Of a DNA stretch of 64,000 nt, positions 27,576 through 36,095 are shown piece after piece. The notes under the pieces are model-generated. The model had not been told where the DNA came from, did not search any database, and saw only the letters and a program-made list of their open reading frames with translations. The stretch is from Verrucomicrobiales bacterium (lineage in GTDB: Bacteria; Verrucomicrobiota; Verrucomicrobiia; Verrucomicrobiales; V1-33): positions 186,001 through 250,000 of the forward strand of contig JAGNEJ010000001.1 of assembly GCA_018003315.1 (NCBI GenBank), in the 5' to 3' direction. Made by a program: the position numbers and the translations under genes. Every line of letters begins with the position of its first letter. The stretch's first letter is position 1.

Positions 27576-28432
27576 TTGGTCTCCTCCATGGTAAGCTATC
27601 AGCACAGGCCGGAGGTGCCGCTTGGCATGGAATCTCCAGGTGCCGTCTGGTTCCCCTTTGGAAGGAGTGAAAGAATTGCCACCAGGAACCTCCCCTCCGC
27701 TGTTGTTTACGGCATTGGTCAGCCGGATAAAGAATGGCTGAGGCTCTCCGAATGCCAGTGAATCACGCCGATCGAGTGCAAACCATGAGTGCGGGCGGTA
27801 AACGTCAACCTTGGTTTTTGAGGCATTCCACATGACCAGAGGCTCGCCGTTTTCGTCCACGACTTTGGAGACGGAATCGGGGTTGATTCCGAAGCCGTCC
27901 TGTGCAATGACTGAAGAGGCCCGCTGAATGTCCGGTGTCTGGTCTCCCGCAAGAGTGGCAAGCCCGGTAGAAACGTCAGCGGGCCGCTCTGTTTTGATCA
28001 AGGCGGCGTCAAAAAACCAGTTGCCGTTGGCGTCTTCCCGCACGGTGATTTTGGCAAACAAGAATTCGCCGCCTATGCTGACCGGCAGCAGAAATTTGTG
28101 ATAGGCACGGAGATTTGTGTCCGCCGCCTTTCTGGGGTCTAGGGCTTCGCTGCGAATGAACAGGGCGCGGGCAAGGATGTCTTCGATATTGGCAAGGAGG
28201 CTCCAACGGCGGGCATCCCCGGTGAAGTTGGCGGCGTGCTGCGCACCACCCACGCTGACTCGGATGCGTTTGCCCGTGTCCACGTTGATGAGAGGGGCAG
28301 AGTCGTCGTGCTTGGTGGTGATCGCTCGTGCGATGCGTTGCGCCTCCCGCCGTTTGTCCGCGTTGGTGGCTGGCGGCACGGCCCGCTGAATTGAGATGAC
28401 CGGTGCTTTAAGTGCCCGGATGATGTTAGCCG

Positions 28433-28565
28433 GAGCCTCCCAATCCCCAAACCACTCCTTAAACCGCCGGGTGCGCACCTGCACCCACTGGTGCGGAGTC
28501 AACTTCGTCGGCTTTCCATTGGGCGCTTTGAGCCAAGTGCCGTCCGCCTTGGCCCGGCGCTCGAT
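28433..28565 (-). repeat. Direct repeat B2 inside polyvalent gene
   Basis: 133-bp partner of 27368-27500. The near identity points to a recent duplication of a 1.07-kb unit. Confidence 0.88.
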
Positions 28566-28924
28566 CTCGGCCCGTTCGTCCGCCGCCTCCCCCTGGGTAA
28601 ACAACGCCCGCTGGTCGAGCGGCGACACCGCGAACATTTCCGGGTCCTCCCCCTTCAGCGCCCGCCGCACGGAATCCAGCAATTGCCCGGACGCCTTGTC
28701 ATAGGCATTGCGGTGGCTTTCATATCCCTCGCGGTAGATCGGGGCGGAAGTGAAAACATTACCGCCGTTCAGGAGGGCGAGGCTGCCGTAGAACAGGGAG
28801 TCGGTCAGTCAACGCTGCGCCGGTTCATAGTTGACCACCGGCGGGCTGGCCATGATGCGCAGCCGTTCTTCTTCCAGCCGTGCAGATGCGGCACGGCGCT
28901 GTTTCACGGCGCGTTCAGAAATTT

Positions 28925-29425
28925 GGTTCATCCCGGATTCGTGTGGGAAAAAGTCTGCGAAGCGGGCTCCTTTGAGGAGATGGGAGGATGACGGCGAAAG
29001 GTCTCGAACAGCTGCTGGGCCTGGCGGAACCTTGGCTGGTTCCTTCTTTGGAGATGGACCATGCGGCCCGCAAGGCGCGGTTGCGTGGGGAGTGTGCGGC
29101 GACAACGTGGGCAATCCTACGGTCGGCGAAACGGCGGATGGCAGCCCCGCCTATCAGGCGGCGGTGGAAGAAGCGCGGCCGACCGGAGCCGATGAAGAAG
29201 CTCGGGCGTCGCTTCAAAGCCAGCCTGCTGCGATGGTTCAACGGGTTTGCCCACCCCGTCAGCAACGCCCTGGCCGAAGGCTCCCACCGCGTGATCCAAG
29301 CCATCAAATTCGCCGCCCGAGGGTTCCGCAACTTCGCGCACGACCGCGTCCACATTTTCTACCTCCCCGGAAAGTTCGACCTCTCGTTGCCGTGAAAATT
29401 CCCACACCATTCCGGAAAGCGCCCC
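28925..29425 (+). mobile_element. Internally deleted ISL3-family insertion sequence
   Basis: An approximately 500-bp remnant. The left end GGTTCATCCCGGATTCGTGT (28925 on) and the reverse complement of the right end, GCGCTTTCCGGAATGGTGTG (ending at 29425), are imperfect inverted repeats, matching at about 17 of 25 positions and both running into GTGTGGGAA. Between them is a transposase gene missing its centre. Full ISL3 elements are about 1.3-1.5 kb. No 8-bp target duplication was visible. Confidence 0.62.
28988..29395 (+). pseudogene. ISL3-family transposase with internal deletion
   Basis: A 135-residue frame joining the two ends of an ISL3 transposase, normally about 400-430 residues. Residues 1-33, MTAKGLEQLLGLAEPWLVPS onward, match the ISL3 N-terminus (xLExLLGLxxPW). 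Residues about 60-135 match the C-terminus: RPEPMKKLGRRFKASLLRWF, NGFAHPVSNALAEGSHRVIQ, AIKFAARGFRNFAHDRVHIF and the final LPGKFDLSLP. The zinc-binding domain, helix-turn-helix and two of the DDE acidic residues are gone, leaving only the C-terminal Glu region (NALAEG). It cannot be a working transposase, but an intact relative elsewhere could still mobilise the element. Confidence 0.78.
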
Positions 29426-29511
29426 TTTCAACGACACCGTGAACTCTCGCCCGCCGGGGCCGGGCTTCGCGGCGGGCCTGGGACACACCGCCCAAGCGGT
29501 TCTTTGACAAC

Positions 29512-30528
29512 CTAACGTCCGCGGACCCATTCCGCGATGCGCCGGGCCATCTCGGCAATGTGGACGGGGCCGGCCGGAGGTTTTCCATCCAGGCCGGCGT
29601 GAACCACCGGCACCAGGATGAACTGTTTGCCGCTGTCGCGGCTGTCATCGACAAAGGCCGCCTCCAACCCGAAATCGCTGATGAGTCCGCATTTGTGGAA
29701 AAATGTGGCGCGGGGGAAAACTTTCTCCACTCCGTTGGTCCAGGCAATCGGATAGGAATCCGGCCCAGTGGTCTGCAGGCCGGTGAGTCCGTCGCCGCCG
29801 CGCCGCAGGAAATCGACCTGAGCCTGCGTCAGGCGGAAGCGTTCCGCTTCGGGAATGCGTTCATGAAAAAACAGTCGACGCAGGCATTCGGCGAGGTCGC
29901 GGGGCGTGGTGACATTGCCGGTTTTGGCATCGATCACCGTGCAGCCGCGCTCTTCAGCGTAAAATTTGCCGCCCCACTTGTGGTCGTGGACCAACTCGCG
30001 TCCGGCGGCATCGCGGATGGTGATGCGCTGCGGATCCTCGCGCCGGTAGCCCCAGGGGCGCGCCGAGGCGAGGACGTAGCCGCGCATCAGCGAGGATTTG
30101 TCAAACCCGCGGGCCGGGATCAAAAAATCGCGGTTGATCCGGTCGAGTCCGACCATGCGCAGCAGCAGCGTGTAGTCTTCGTTCGAGGAACGGCGAAATA
30201 CCTCGCTGAGCATCTCCTTCACGGTTCGTGCGCATTCCGGAGCAAATTTTCCATCCGGCCCTGGCCGGGAAAATGCGACAACGCAGTCGAAATCCACGCA
30301 TTTTTCATTGAGCAGTTCCAGCGCAGCGATGGCGGGAAAAATTTTGATCGTGCTGGCGGGCCAGAAATTCTGGGCCGTGCCTGTCTGCCGGTATTGATGC
30401 CACCGGAAGACTGGCGGCGCTCCGCCGGGCACCGGCTCCACCACAACCACCACGGCCCACTTATCAAGCCCCGGGGCCACGGTATCGAGGGCCGCGTCCA
30501 GTTCGGGATCGGAGGAGAGAACCGGCAT
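29512..30528 (-). CDS. Class A beta-lactamase-like serine hydrolase
   Basis: A 338-residue protein of the beta-lactamase/transpeptidase fold. The SxxK nucleophile motif is PASTIKIFPAIAAL, the SDN-like motif is RRSSNEDYTLLLRM, and the third motif (KTG) is modified to HKCGLISDFG. No signal peptide is visible, so it is probably cytoplasmic, which argues against a resistance enzyme and for an esterase or amidase of unknown substrate. It is the last gene of a three-gene set, only 5 bp after the class C-like hydrolase. It lies beside the ISL3 remnant but its base use matches the core genome. Confidence 0.8.
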   Translation of the reverse strand: MPVLSSDPELDAALDTVAPGLDKWAVVVVVEPVPGGAPPVFRWHQYRQTGTAQNFWPASTIKIFPAIAALELLNEKCVDFDCVVAFSRPGPDGKFAPECARTVKEMLSEVFRRSSNEDYTLLLRMVGLDRINRDFLIPARGFDKSSLMRGYVLASARPWGYRREDPQRITIRDAAGRELVHDHKWGGKFYAEERGCTVIDAKTGNVTTPRDLAECLRRLFFHERIPEAERFRLTQAQVDFLRRGGDGLTGLQTTGPDSYPIAWTNGVEKVFPRATFFHKCGLISDFGLEAAFVDDSRDSGKQFILVPVVHAGLDGKPPAGPVHIAEMARRIAEWVRGR

Positions 30529-30533
30529 GGCTG

Positions 30534-31637
30534 CTAGGGGAATGTCAGGGAAAGTTCGACCATCGCGCGGACATCCTCTGCCGGAAACAGGCCCGGTTCC
30601 AGCACATTCAGCACGAAACCGACTCCGGTTTTGCGGTCCGGATCCGCAAAGCCAAAACTCCCGCCCGCCCCGGGATGGCCGAAAGCCCGGCGGGATCCGC
30701 CAAAAAGCCGGCGAACTGGAACGCCGTCCTCCCGGAAAGGATCTTTTTGGAATCCGGCGGAAAAACTGGTCAGGGTGTGGAGGATGCGATCCTGCCCGGA
30801 TGTGATTTCCGTTTCCGCCAGGGCGGCCGTCGCCGTCGAAAAGGGTGTCCTGGCGTTTGTCAGAGCCGCATAAAATGCCGCGATGCCTGCGGCGCTGCCC
30901 ACGCCCCCAAAGGCTGGTGAAGCGCAGCGCCAGGCGTCCGGGTGATTGAATTCAAAAACGGCATTCAGACCCTTGAGGGAATCAAACGCCCGCCGTGTCA
31001 GGCCGCCTGCCTGCATGTAGCTGGTGATGAACGCGCCCTCCTCCGGACGCGGACGCGCCCGGCCGGCGCTGACTTTCGCGACGCGGGGGAATTCGGATTC
31101 CGGCAGGCCGATGAAAAAATCCAGGCCGAGCGGTGCGGCGATTTCGCGCTGCCAGAATTCACCCAGCCGCCGGCCTGTCAGCCGCCGGGCGATTTCATCG
31201 AGCAAAAATCCAAAGGTCCGCGGATGATAGCCGTGGCCAGTGCCGGGCGGCCAGTTGGGCGGCTGTTGCGCCAGCGCTGTGGAAACGGCGGCATGATCGA
31301 AAACCGAACATTCGACATCCGGCGCAGCCAGCCCGGCTTGGTGCGACAGCAACTCCTCCAGCGTGGTGGTGTGGTGGAACTGCGGCCACACCTGACGAAC
31401 CGGCGTTTGCAGCGGCAGCCCGTGTCGTTCCAGAAGCACCAGCAGGGCAGCAGCGGCTGGACCTTTTGTGGTGGACCACACCGGTGCCAGGGTGTCCCGG
31501 CTCCACGGCAGCCCGTGGCCGTTTTCGCCGCGGGCAAGGTGCAGCCGTTCCCCTTGCGGTCCGTGCACGCACAGCGCAAATCCGCCTCCGGACAACCGGG
31601 CGGCAAGCTGGTCCGCGGCCGTGGTCAGGTCGTTCAC
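30534..31637 (-). CDS. Class C beta-lactamase-like serine hydrolase (esterase family VIII type)
   Basis: A 367-residue protein with the class C fold. The nucleophile motif is VWSTTKGPAAAALL (S-T-T-K), the catalytic Tyr motif is TGHGYHPRTFGFLLDEIARR (Y-x-N replaced by Y-H-P), and the third box is FGHPGAGGSFGFADP. LSHQAGL is the usual helix signature. These changes are typical of EstB-type carboxylesterases rather than drug-hydrolysing enzymes. No signal peptide is seen. It lies 4 bp after the CoA-transferase gene and 5 bp before the second hydrolase, so all three are probably co-transcribed. Confidence 0.82.
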   Translation of the reverse strand: MNDLTTAADQLAARLSGGGFALCVHGPQGERLHLARGENGHGLPWSRDTLAPVWSTTKGPAAAALLVLLERHGLPLQTPVRQVWPQFHHTTTLEELLSHQAGLAAPDVECSVFDHAAVSTALAQQPPNWPPGTGHGYHPRTFGFLLDEIARRLTGRRLGEFWQREIAAPLGLDFFIGLPESEFPRVAKVSAGRARPRPEEGAFITSYMQAGGLTRRAFDSLKGLNAVFEFNHPDAWRCASPAFGGVGSAAGIAAFYAALTNARTPFSTATAALAETEITSGQDRILHTLTSFSAGFQKDPFREDGVPVRRLFGGSRRAFGHPGAGGSFGFADPDRKTGVGFVLNVLEPGLFPAEDVRAMVELSLTFP

Positions 31638-31641
31638 GATG

Positions 31642-32937
31642 TCAGGAAAACGTGAAATGCCGCACCGCCGCGCATTGCTTCTGCAACTCGCCCCGGAAAT
31701 CCGGATGGGCGATGGAGATGAGCGCTTCCGCCCGTTGCCGCAGGGTGAGTCCGTGCAGGTTGACGGCTCCGTATTCCGTCACCACCCAGTGCACGTGGCC
31801 GCGGGTGGTGACCACGCCGCTGCCGGCATGCAGTTCCATCCCGATCCGCGACAGCGTTCCTCCTTTGGCCGTCGCGGGCAGTGCGATGATCGCCTTTCCC
31901 CCGCGCGATCGGGCGGCGCCGCGGATGAAATCCATCTGTCCGCCGATGCCGGAATAAATGCGATGCCCCAACGAATCCGCGCAGACTTGTCCGGTGAGGT
32001 CCACTTGCAGCGCCGAGTTGATCGCCGTGAGGCGGTCGAGTTTGCGCAGCAGATTGGCGTCGTTGGTCCGGTCACACGGGTGAAATTCCACCATCGGATT
32101 GTCATGCACAAAATCATAGAGCCGCCGGGTGCCGTTGACGAAACTGGTCACGATGCGCCCGGGATGCACCGTTTTTTTCCGGTTGGTGACGGCACCGGAC
32201 GCCACCAGATCGATGACCCCATCGGAAAACATTTCGGTGTGAATGCCCAGATCGAGCCGGTTGTGCAGCCGGACCAGCGCCGCATTGGGAATGGCTCCGA
32301 TGCCCGCCTGCAGCACCGCACCGTCCTCCACCAGGGCGGCAATGTGTTCGCCGATGGCGGCGATGGCGGGCGTTTCCGGCAGGAGCGGATGCTCATGCAG
32401 CGGGCGGTCCGTATGCACGAACGCCGCAACGCGGGAAAACGGGACCTGGCTGTTGCCCAGGGTGCGCGGCATCTGCTCGTTAATTTCCGCAAGCAGCAGC
32501 GGCGCATGGTCCGCCGCCGCCCGGGCGCTGTCCACGGAGGTTCCTAACGAACAGTAACCATGCCGGTCCGGCGGGGAAAGCTGCAGGATGGCCGCATCCA
32601 GCGGAATCTGCCCGCTGGAAATGAGCCCGGGCACATCCGAAAGAAACACCGGAATGAAATCCGCCCGCCCCGCGGCAATCGGCTCGCGCAGAGGCGGACC
32701 AGTGAAAAAAGAGACATCGCGAAACCGCCCGGCCGCCTCCGGCGCGGTCCAGGGTGCCCCGCCTTCGGTGTGCATGTGGTAAAGCGTCACGTTTTCCAAG
32801 TGCGGTTGTGCCGCCAACTCGTCCAACAGGGTGGATGGCGTTGCGGCGGCCCCGTGCACAAAAACGTTCATGCCACTGCGCAGGCGGCTCAATGTGTCCG
32901 ACACGCTGCCGGCGCGATTTTTCCAGGAATCATGCAT
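31642..32937 (-). CDS. Acetyl-CoA hydrolase/CoA-transferase family protein
   Basis: A 431-residue cytoplasmic enzyme transferring CoA between carboxylic acids (4-hydroxybutyrate/butyrate/acetyl-CoA transferase group). Conserved features are GMNVFVHGAAATPSTLL near the start, QAGIGAIPNAALVRL, and the catalytic Glu in LGIHTEMFSDGVIDLVASGA. The C-terminal GRIVTSFVNGTRRLYDFVHD and WVVTEYGAVNLHGLTLRQRA are typical. The chosen start is ATG at 32937 (MHDSWKNRAG). A longer frame extends into the divergent promoter region and was rejected. The acceptor acid is not predictable. The two downstream hydrolases might release the acid substrate, which is an inference only. Confidence 0.87.
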   Translation of the reverse strand: MHDSWKNRAGSVSDTLSRLRSGMNVFVHGAAATPSTLLDELAAQPHLENVTLYHMHTEGGAPWTAPEAAGRFRDVSFFTGPPLREPIAAGRADFIPVFLSDVPGLISSGQIPLDAAILQLSPPDRHGYCSLGTSVDSARAAADHAPLLLAEINEQMPRTLGNSQVPFSRVAAFVHTDRPLHEHPLLPETPAIAAIGEHIAALVEDGAVLQAGIGAIPNAALVRLHNRLDLGIHTEMFSDGVIDLVASGAVTNRKKTVHPGRIVTSFVNGTRRLYDFVHDNPMVEFHPCDRTNDANLLRKLDRLTAINSALQVDLTGQVCADSLGHRIYSGIGGQMDFIRGAARSRGGKAIIALPATAKGGTLSRIGMELHAGSGVVTTRGHVHWVVTEYGAVNLHGLTLRQRAEALISIAHPDFRGELQKQCAAVRHFTFS

Positions 32938-33059
32938 GGTCTGCAGACTGGCGCAACTTTCCGCTTCCCGCAAGCATCCTGACAAAATCTCCGGGAAGAA
33001 TCGGGCGCACGCAGGCAATTTCTGCTCCCATGCGCCAAAGTTGGGTTTATGCTGACGCC

Positions 33060-35945
33060 ATGGCCCAACCGGCAACCAGCAGCCACGTGCATTGGAAACC
33101 AGCGCTCGCATCTGGCGCGGTTGCTTTTCTGTTGACGATGCTGCCGACCGCTGCGGCATGGCCCGATGCCTGGCCGGGTGATGACTACACGGGTCCGCTG
33201 ACTCCGATCAGCGGCCATCTGGGGGCAGTGCTGGAGCCAATTCTCAGTGAAGGGAGCTACCCGACGGCCGGCTCGGAGTGGCGCTACAAAACGGATTTCA
33301 CAGAGACCACGCTGGCCCAGTTCATCGCCGACCACGGAAGCCTGTGGAAAGCGGAGGACTTCGATGATGCCGCGTGGCTGGCCGGGCCCTCGCAGATCGG
33401 ATACGGCGATTCGCCGCGGGATGAAGTGACCCGCGTGCCGCGCACTGACTACCTCCCCGGCGGCACGGTGCAAAGCGGCCCGGTGGGCCTGTTCCGGCGG
33501 CGGTTCACGCTGACCAATCTTGCCTCCATCGCGGCGGTCACCGGCGTGGTGCGGTTTGATGATGCCTGTGCGGTGTATGTGAACGGCACCCAGATCTACC
33601 GCCACAGCGATCTCACACCGAATGCACCGCTGACGGAATACACGGAAACAACGACCGCGCAGACCAGGGAGAATGTCGAAGCACCGGTCAGCGTGCCGCT
33701 TTCCCTGCTTCACGAAGGCGCAAACACCATCGCCGTGGAGGTTCACCAGCACGACCCCGGCAGCGGCGATCTATCCTTCGACATGCAACTTTCGGCGACG
33801 AGAGCTTCCACGCCTAACATTCGCTGGACAGCGGCTGGCGGCCCCTATCACCTGACCGGCGATGCAACGGTGCCCGCGGGCGTGACGCTGGTGATGGAAC
33901 CTGGGACCCGGGTATTCGCCGACGGCACGCGGCGGCTCACGGTGAACGGCATCCTCCAGGTGCTCGGCACTGCCGCGGAGCCGGTGATGTTTTCCCATCG
34001 CCCCGGCGCTCCGCTGGTGGACGACCCGCGCGAGCCAGGCACGCAGGCAGTGCCGCCGAAGTGGGGTGGCGTGCTGGTGCAGGACTCGCTTTCTCCGGAC
34101 AATGTCATCCGCTACGCCACCTTCTACGGTGCGCAACCGACGGCGGTGGAGGGCAGCATCACCGTGGTGCGCGCCGCTTGTCTGGTGGATCACTGTTATT
34201 TCACCGCGACCTATCTGCACGGCGTCTATGGAAAAAACTGCTCCATCACGGTGCAGGACTGCATTTTTCCCGATGTCTTTCCGCCAGGAAAGGAAGCCCT
34301 GGGCGAGGAACTGGACAACCTGAGCGAGTTCGTGGAAGTGGACAGCCCGGCGAATGATCCTGCCGTCCTGAACAACCCCGCCTACCTCGATGGATTTCCT
34401 GTCGGCGGTCATCTGCGGCTTTACCGCAATCAATTCCACGGCAGCAGCGGGCACAACGACCTGGTGGACATCACTGCGGGCAAATGGGGCGTGACTCCGG
34501 TGCTCGACGTGCAGGACAACCACTTCCATGGCCCCACGGGTGACGAACACCTGGATCTCAACGGCGACGCCTACATCGCCGGCAACATCTTTGAAAACTG
34601 CACCAAGGACGGCTACACCTCCGACCACGGCTATGCGAACGCCATCTCCTCCGATGCGGGAAAACCGGACACCACCGTCGTGGTGGTGCGCAATGTCTTC
34701 ACCCACTGCGACCACGCCGTGAACGTCAAGCGCGGCTGCGGCATCATCTTCGAGCACAACACCGTGGCGGATGTGAACGCAGACTATCATTTCGAGCGCC
34801 TCGAGGGCGATCCGCCCGACCAGGAACTCTTCGAGCAGGAGGTGGCCTGTTCCGCACTCAACTTCTTCATTCCGGAGGATGCGGGGCGTCCCGGTGACGG
34901 TGCTTTTCTGGCGTGGAATGTCCTCCACGGGCGGGCCGGCGGAGGTGCGCTGCCCCGCATGCTGAGCTGGGCGGACCTGGATCAGCAAACCCAGCCGCCG
35001 TTCACCACCAAGCTCGAAATGTTGCGAAACGTCGTTGATCCCGGCATCACGGATCTGATGATCGGTGCCCAACACCCTGACAATGTTCTGGCCGCGGTGT
35101 GGCAGCCGCTTGTGGCTGATCCGCTCTTCGTGAACCGCGCAGCACGCGACTATGCCCTGGGCGCCGCCTCGCCAGCCCGCGGCGCCGGTCCCTTTGGCCG
35201 CGATGCCGGGGCCTCCATTGAGCCGGGAGTCTATCTCGGCAACGTCCCCACTGGCAGCACTCACCTGACATCCGCATCCGTCGTCGTGGGCGGCCCGGGC
35301 ATTTTCGCCTGCCGCTGGCGGCTCAATGCCGGCCCGTGGAGCGATCCGGTGTCGATTTCGCCCGGAGTTTTCCCGCGCACCGGACCCACGGTCCGCACCG
35401 TCACTCTCGACCTGCAGAACCTCTCCCACGGCTCCCAGACACTGGAAGTCATCGGTCAGGATTTTGCGGGAAATTGGCAAGCCATCCCCACCTCCGCCAC
35501 CTGGGTGGTGTCGCCGTCGCAACCTCCCGCGGAATACCCGGCATGGCTCGCCTGGCATGGTGTGACCGAGGGGTCAGACACGGATCACGACGGGCTGCCT
35601 ACTCTCACCGAATTTGCGTTCGGCACGGCTCCGGATTCCCCCGGTCCCCCGCCCGGCACCGCACAGTCCGCCTTCGGCAGCCTAACCATGGTAATTTCTT
35701 TGCCTGAAACGGCCGCTCTGCCCCAGGGACACGGACGGGCGGGCATTTCCTACCGCGTGGAAGTGAACAGCACGCTCGACGCCGACGGCTGGACTGCCAT
35801 CGCCAGCAAAACGCCCACCGCCCCATGGACCGGCACCGTCGGCATCGGCCCCGCTGCAGGAGGATTTGTCCCCGTCACCATCCAGGTGCCGGAAGCGGCG
35901 GGAGTGCGCCGCTTCCTCCGTGTGCAGGCTGTGTGGAATCCCTGA
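33060..35945 (+). CDS. Large secreted beta-helix protein
   Basis: A 961-residue exported protein. The signal peptide follows MAQPATSSHVHWKPALASGA and ends near TAAAWP. Residues about 70-250 include a beta-sandwich with FRRRFTLTNLASIAAVTGVV and EGANTIAVEVHQHDPGSGDL, common in Verrucomicrobia and CotH-type proteins. Residues about 270-650 are rich in short repeats of N/D and G typical of a right-handed parallel beta-helix (AYIAGNIFENCTKDGYTSDH, VRNVFTHCDHAVNVKRGCG). Near the C-terminus is a calcium-loop-like DTDHDGLPTLTEFAFGT, followed by YRVEVNSTLDADGWTAI. Likely a polysaccharide-binding or -cleaving surface protein. The upstream start is rejected because it lacks a signal peptide. Confidence 0.75.
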   Translation: MAQPATSSHVHWKPALASGAVAFLLTMLPTAAAWPDAWPGDDYTGPLTPISGHLGAVLEPILSEGSYPTAGSEWRYKTDFTETTLAQFIADHGSLWKAEDFDDAAWLAGPSQIGYGDSPRDEVTRVPRTDYLPGGTVQSGPVGLFRRRFTLTNLASIAAVTGVVRFDDACAVYVNGTQIYRHSDLTPNAPLTEYTETTTAQTRENVEAPVSVPLSLLHEGANTIAVEVHQHDPGSGDLSFDMQLSATRASTPNIRWTAAGGPYHLTGDATVPAGVTLVMEPGTRVFADGTRRLTVNGILQVLGTAAEPVMFSHRPGAPLVDDPREPGTQAVPPKWGGVLVQDSLSPDNVIRYATFYGAQPTAVEGSITVVRAACLVDHCYFTATYLHGVYGKNCSITVQDCIFPDVFPPGKEALGEELDNLSEFVEVDSPANDPAVLNNPAYLDGFPVGGHLRLYRNQFHGSSGHNDLVDITAGKWGVTPVLDVQDNHFHGPTGDEHLDLNGDAYIAGNIFENCTKDGYTSDHGYANAISSDAGKPDTTVVVVRNVFTHCDHAVNVKRGCGIIFEHNTVADVNADYHFERLEGDPPDQELFEQEVACSALNFFIPEDAGRPGDGAFLAWNVLHGRAGGGALPRMLSWADLDQQTQPPFTTKLEMLRNVVDPGITDLMIGAQHPDNVLAAVWQPLVADPLFVNRAARDYALGAASPARGAGPFGRDAGASIEPGVYLGNVPTGSTHLTSASVVVGGPGIFACRWRLNAGPWSDPVSISPGVFPRTGPTVRTVTLDLQNLSHGSQTLEVIGQDFAGNWQAIPTSATWVVSPSQPPAEYPAWLAWHGVTEGSDTDHDGLPTLTEFAFGTAPDSPGPPPGTAQSAFGSLTMVISLPETAALPQGHGRAGISYRVEVNSTLDADGWTAIASKTPTAPWTGTVGIGPAAGGFVPVTIQVPEAAGVRRFLRVQAVWNP

Positions 35946-36095
35946 GAGATTCATTGACCAGCATGTCCAGACATCCGCCCGCCAAAGGCGATGCGCTGGT
36001 TGTGGTGACTGCGGCAGCGGGTGCGGTTCGTGATGGGAGCGGCATGCCGATGGTTTCCGCGGGAGGGCTGCCGGGGACCGCGGATCGTTCAATGG

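Larger units (their letters stand above)
25308..28931 (-). pseudogene. Truncated phage/plasmid-type polyvalent protein with ADP-ribosyltransferase-like modules
   Basis: A reading frame of about 1200 codons broken at both ends. Its 5' end emerges from the inverted repeat of an ISL3 remnant (MNQ... at 28931), and it is interrupted by one in-frame TGA at 28809-28811. The 3' end runs into RAYT copy 2, where homology to the family stops near KQNLIYQKHYY and the last ~40 residues are antisense-frame filler. Domains in order: a KLTPHQWVQVRTRRFKEWFGDWE motif module; a BECR-fold nuclease-like region (KHDDSAPLINVDTGKRIRV...LLPVSIGGEFLFAKITVRED); ART-like module 1 (SKVVDENGEPLVMWN); a second copy of the FGDWE module; ART-like module 2 (GIHFSSDPSYAAQYA...SISFVVYARHQIKSATAN); and ART-like module 3 (GIAGFFSNEREVADRFA...DVWVMLDSNHIKSAD). 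Such proteins are injected or carried by phages and conjugative elements. No other phage gene remains nearby. Confidence 0.72.

Noticed and set aside
28910..29435. Target-site duplication around the ISL3 remnant
   Set aside because: The bases outside the two ends (AGAAATTT and TTTCAACG) do not match.
29512..31637. Beta-lactam resistance genes
   Set aside because: Both hydrolases lack signal peptides and have altered third motifs, so resistance is not supported.
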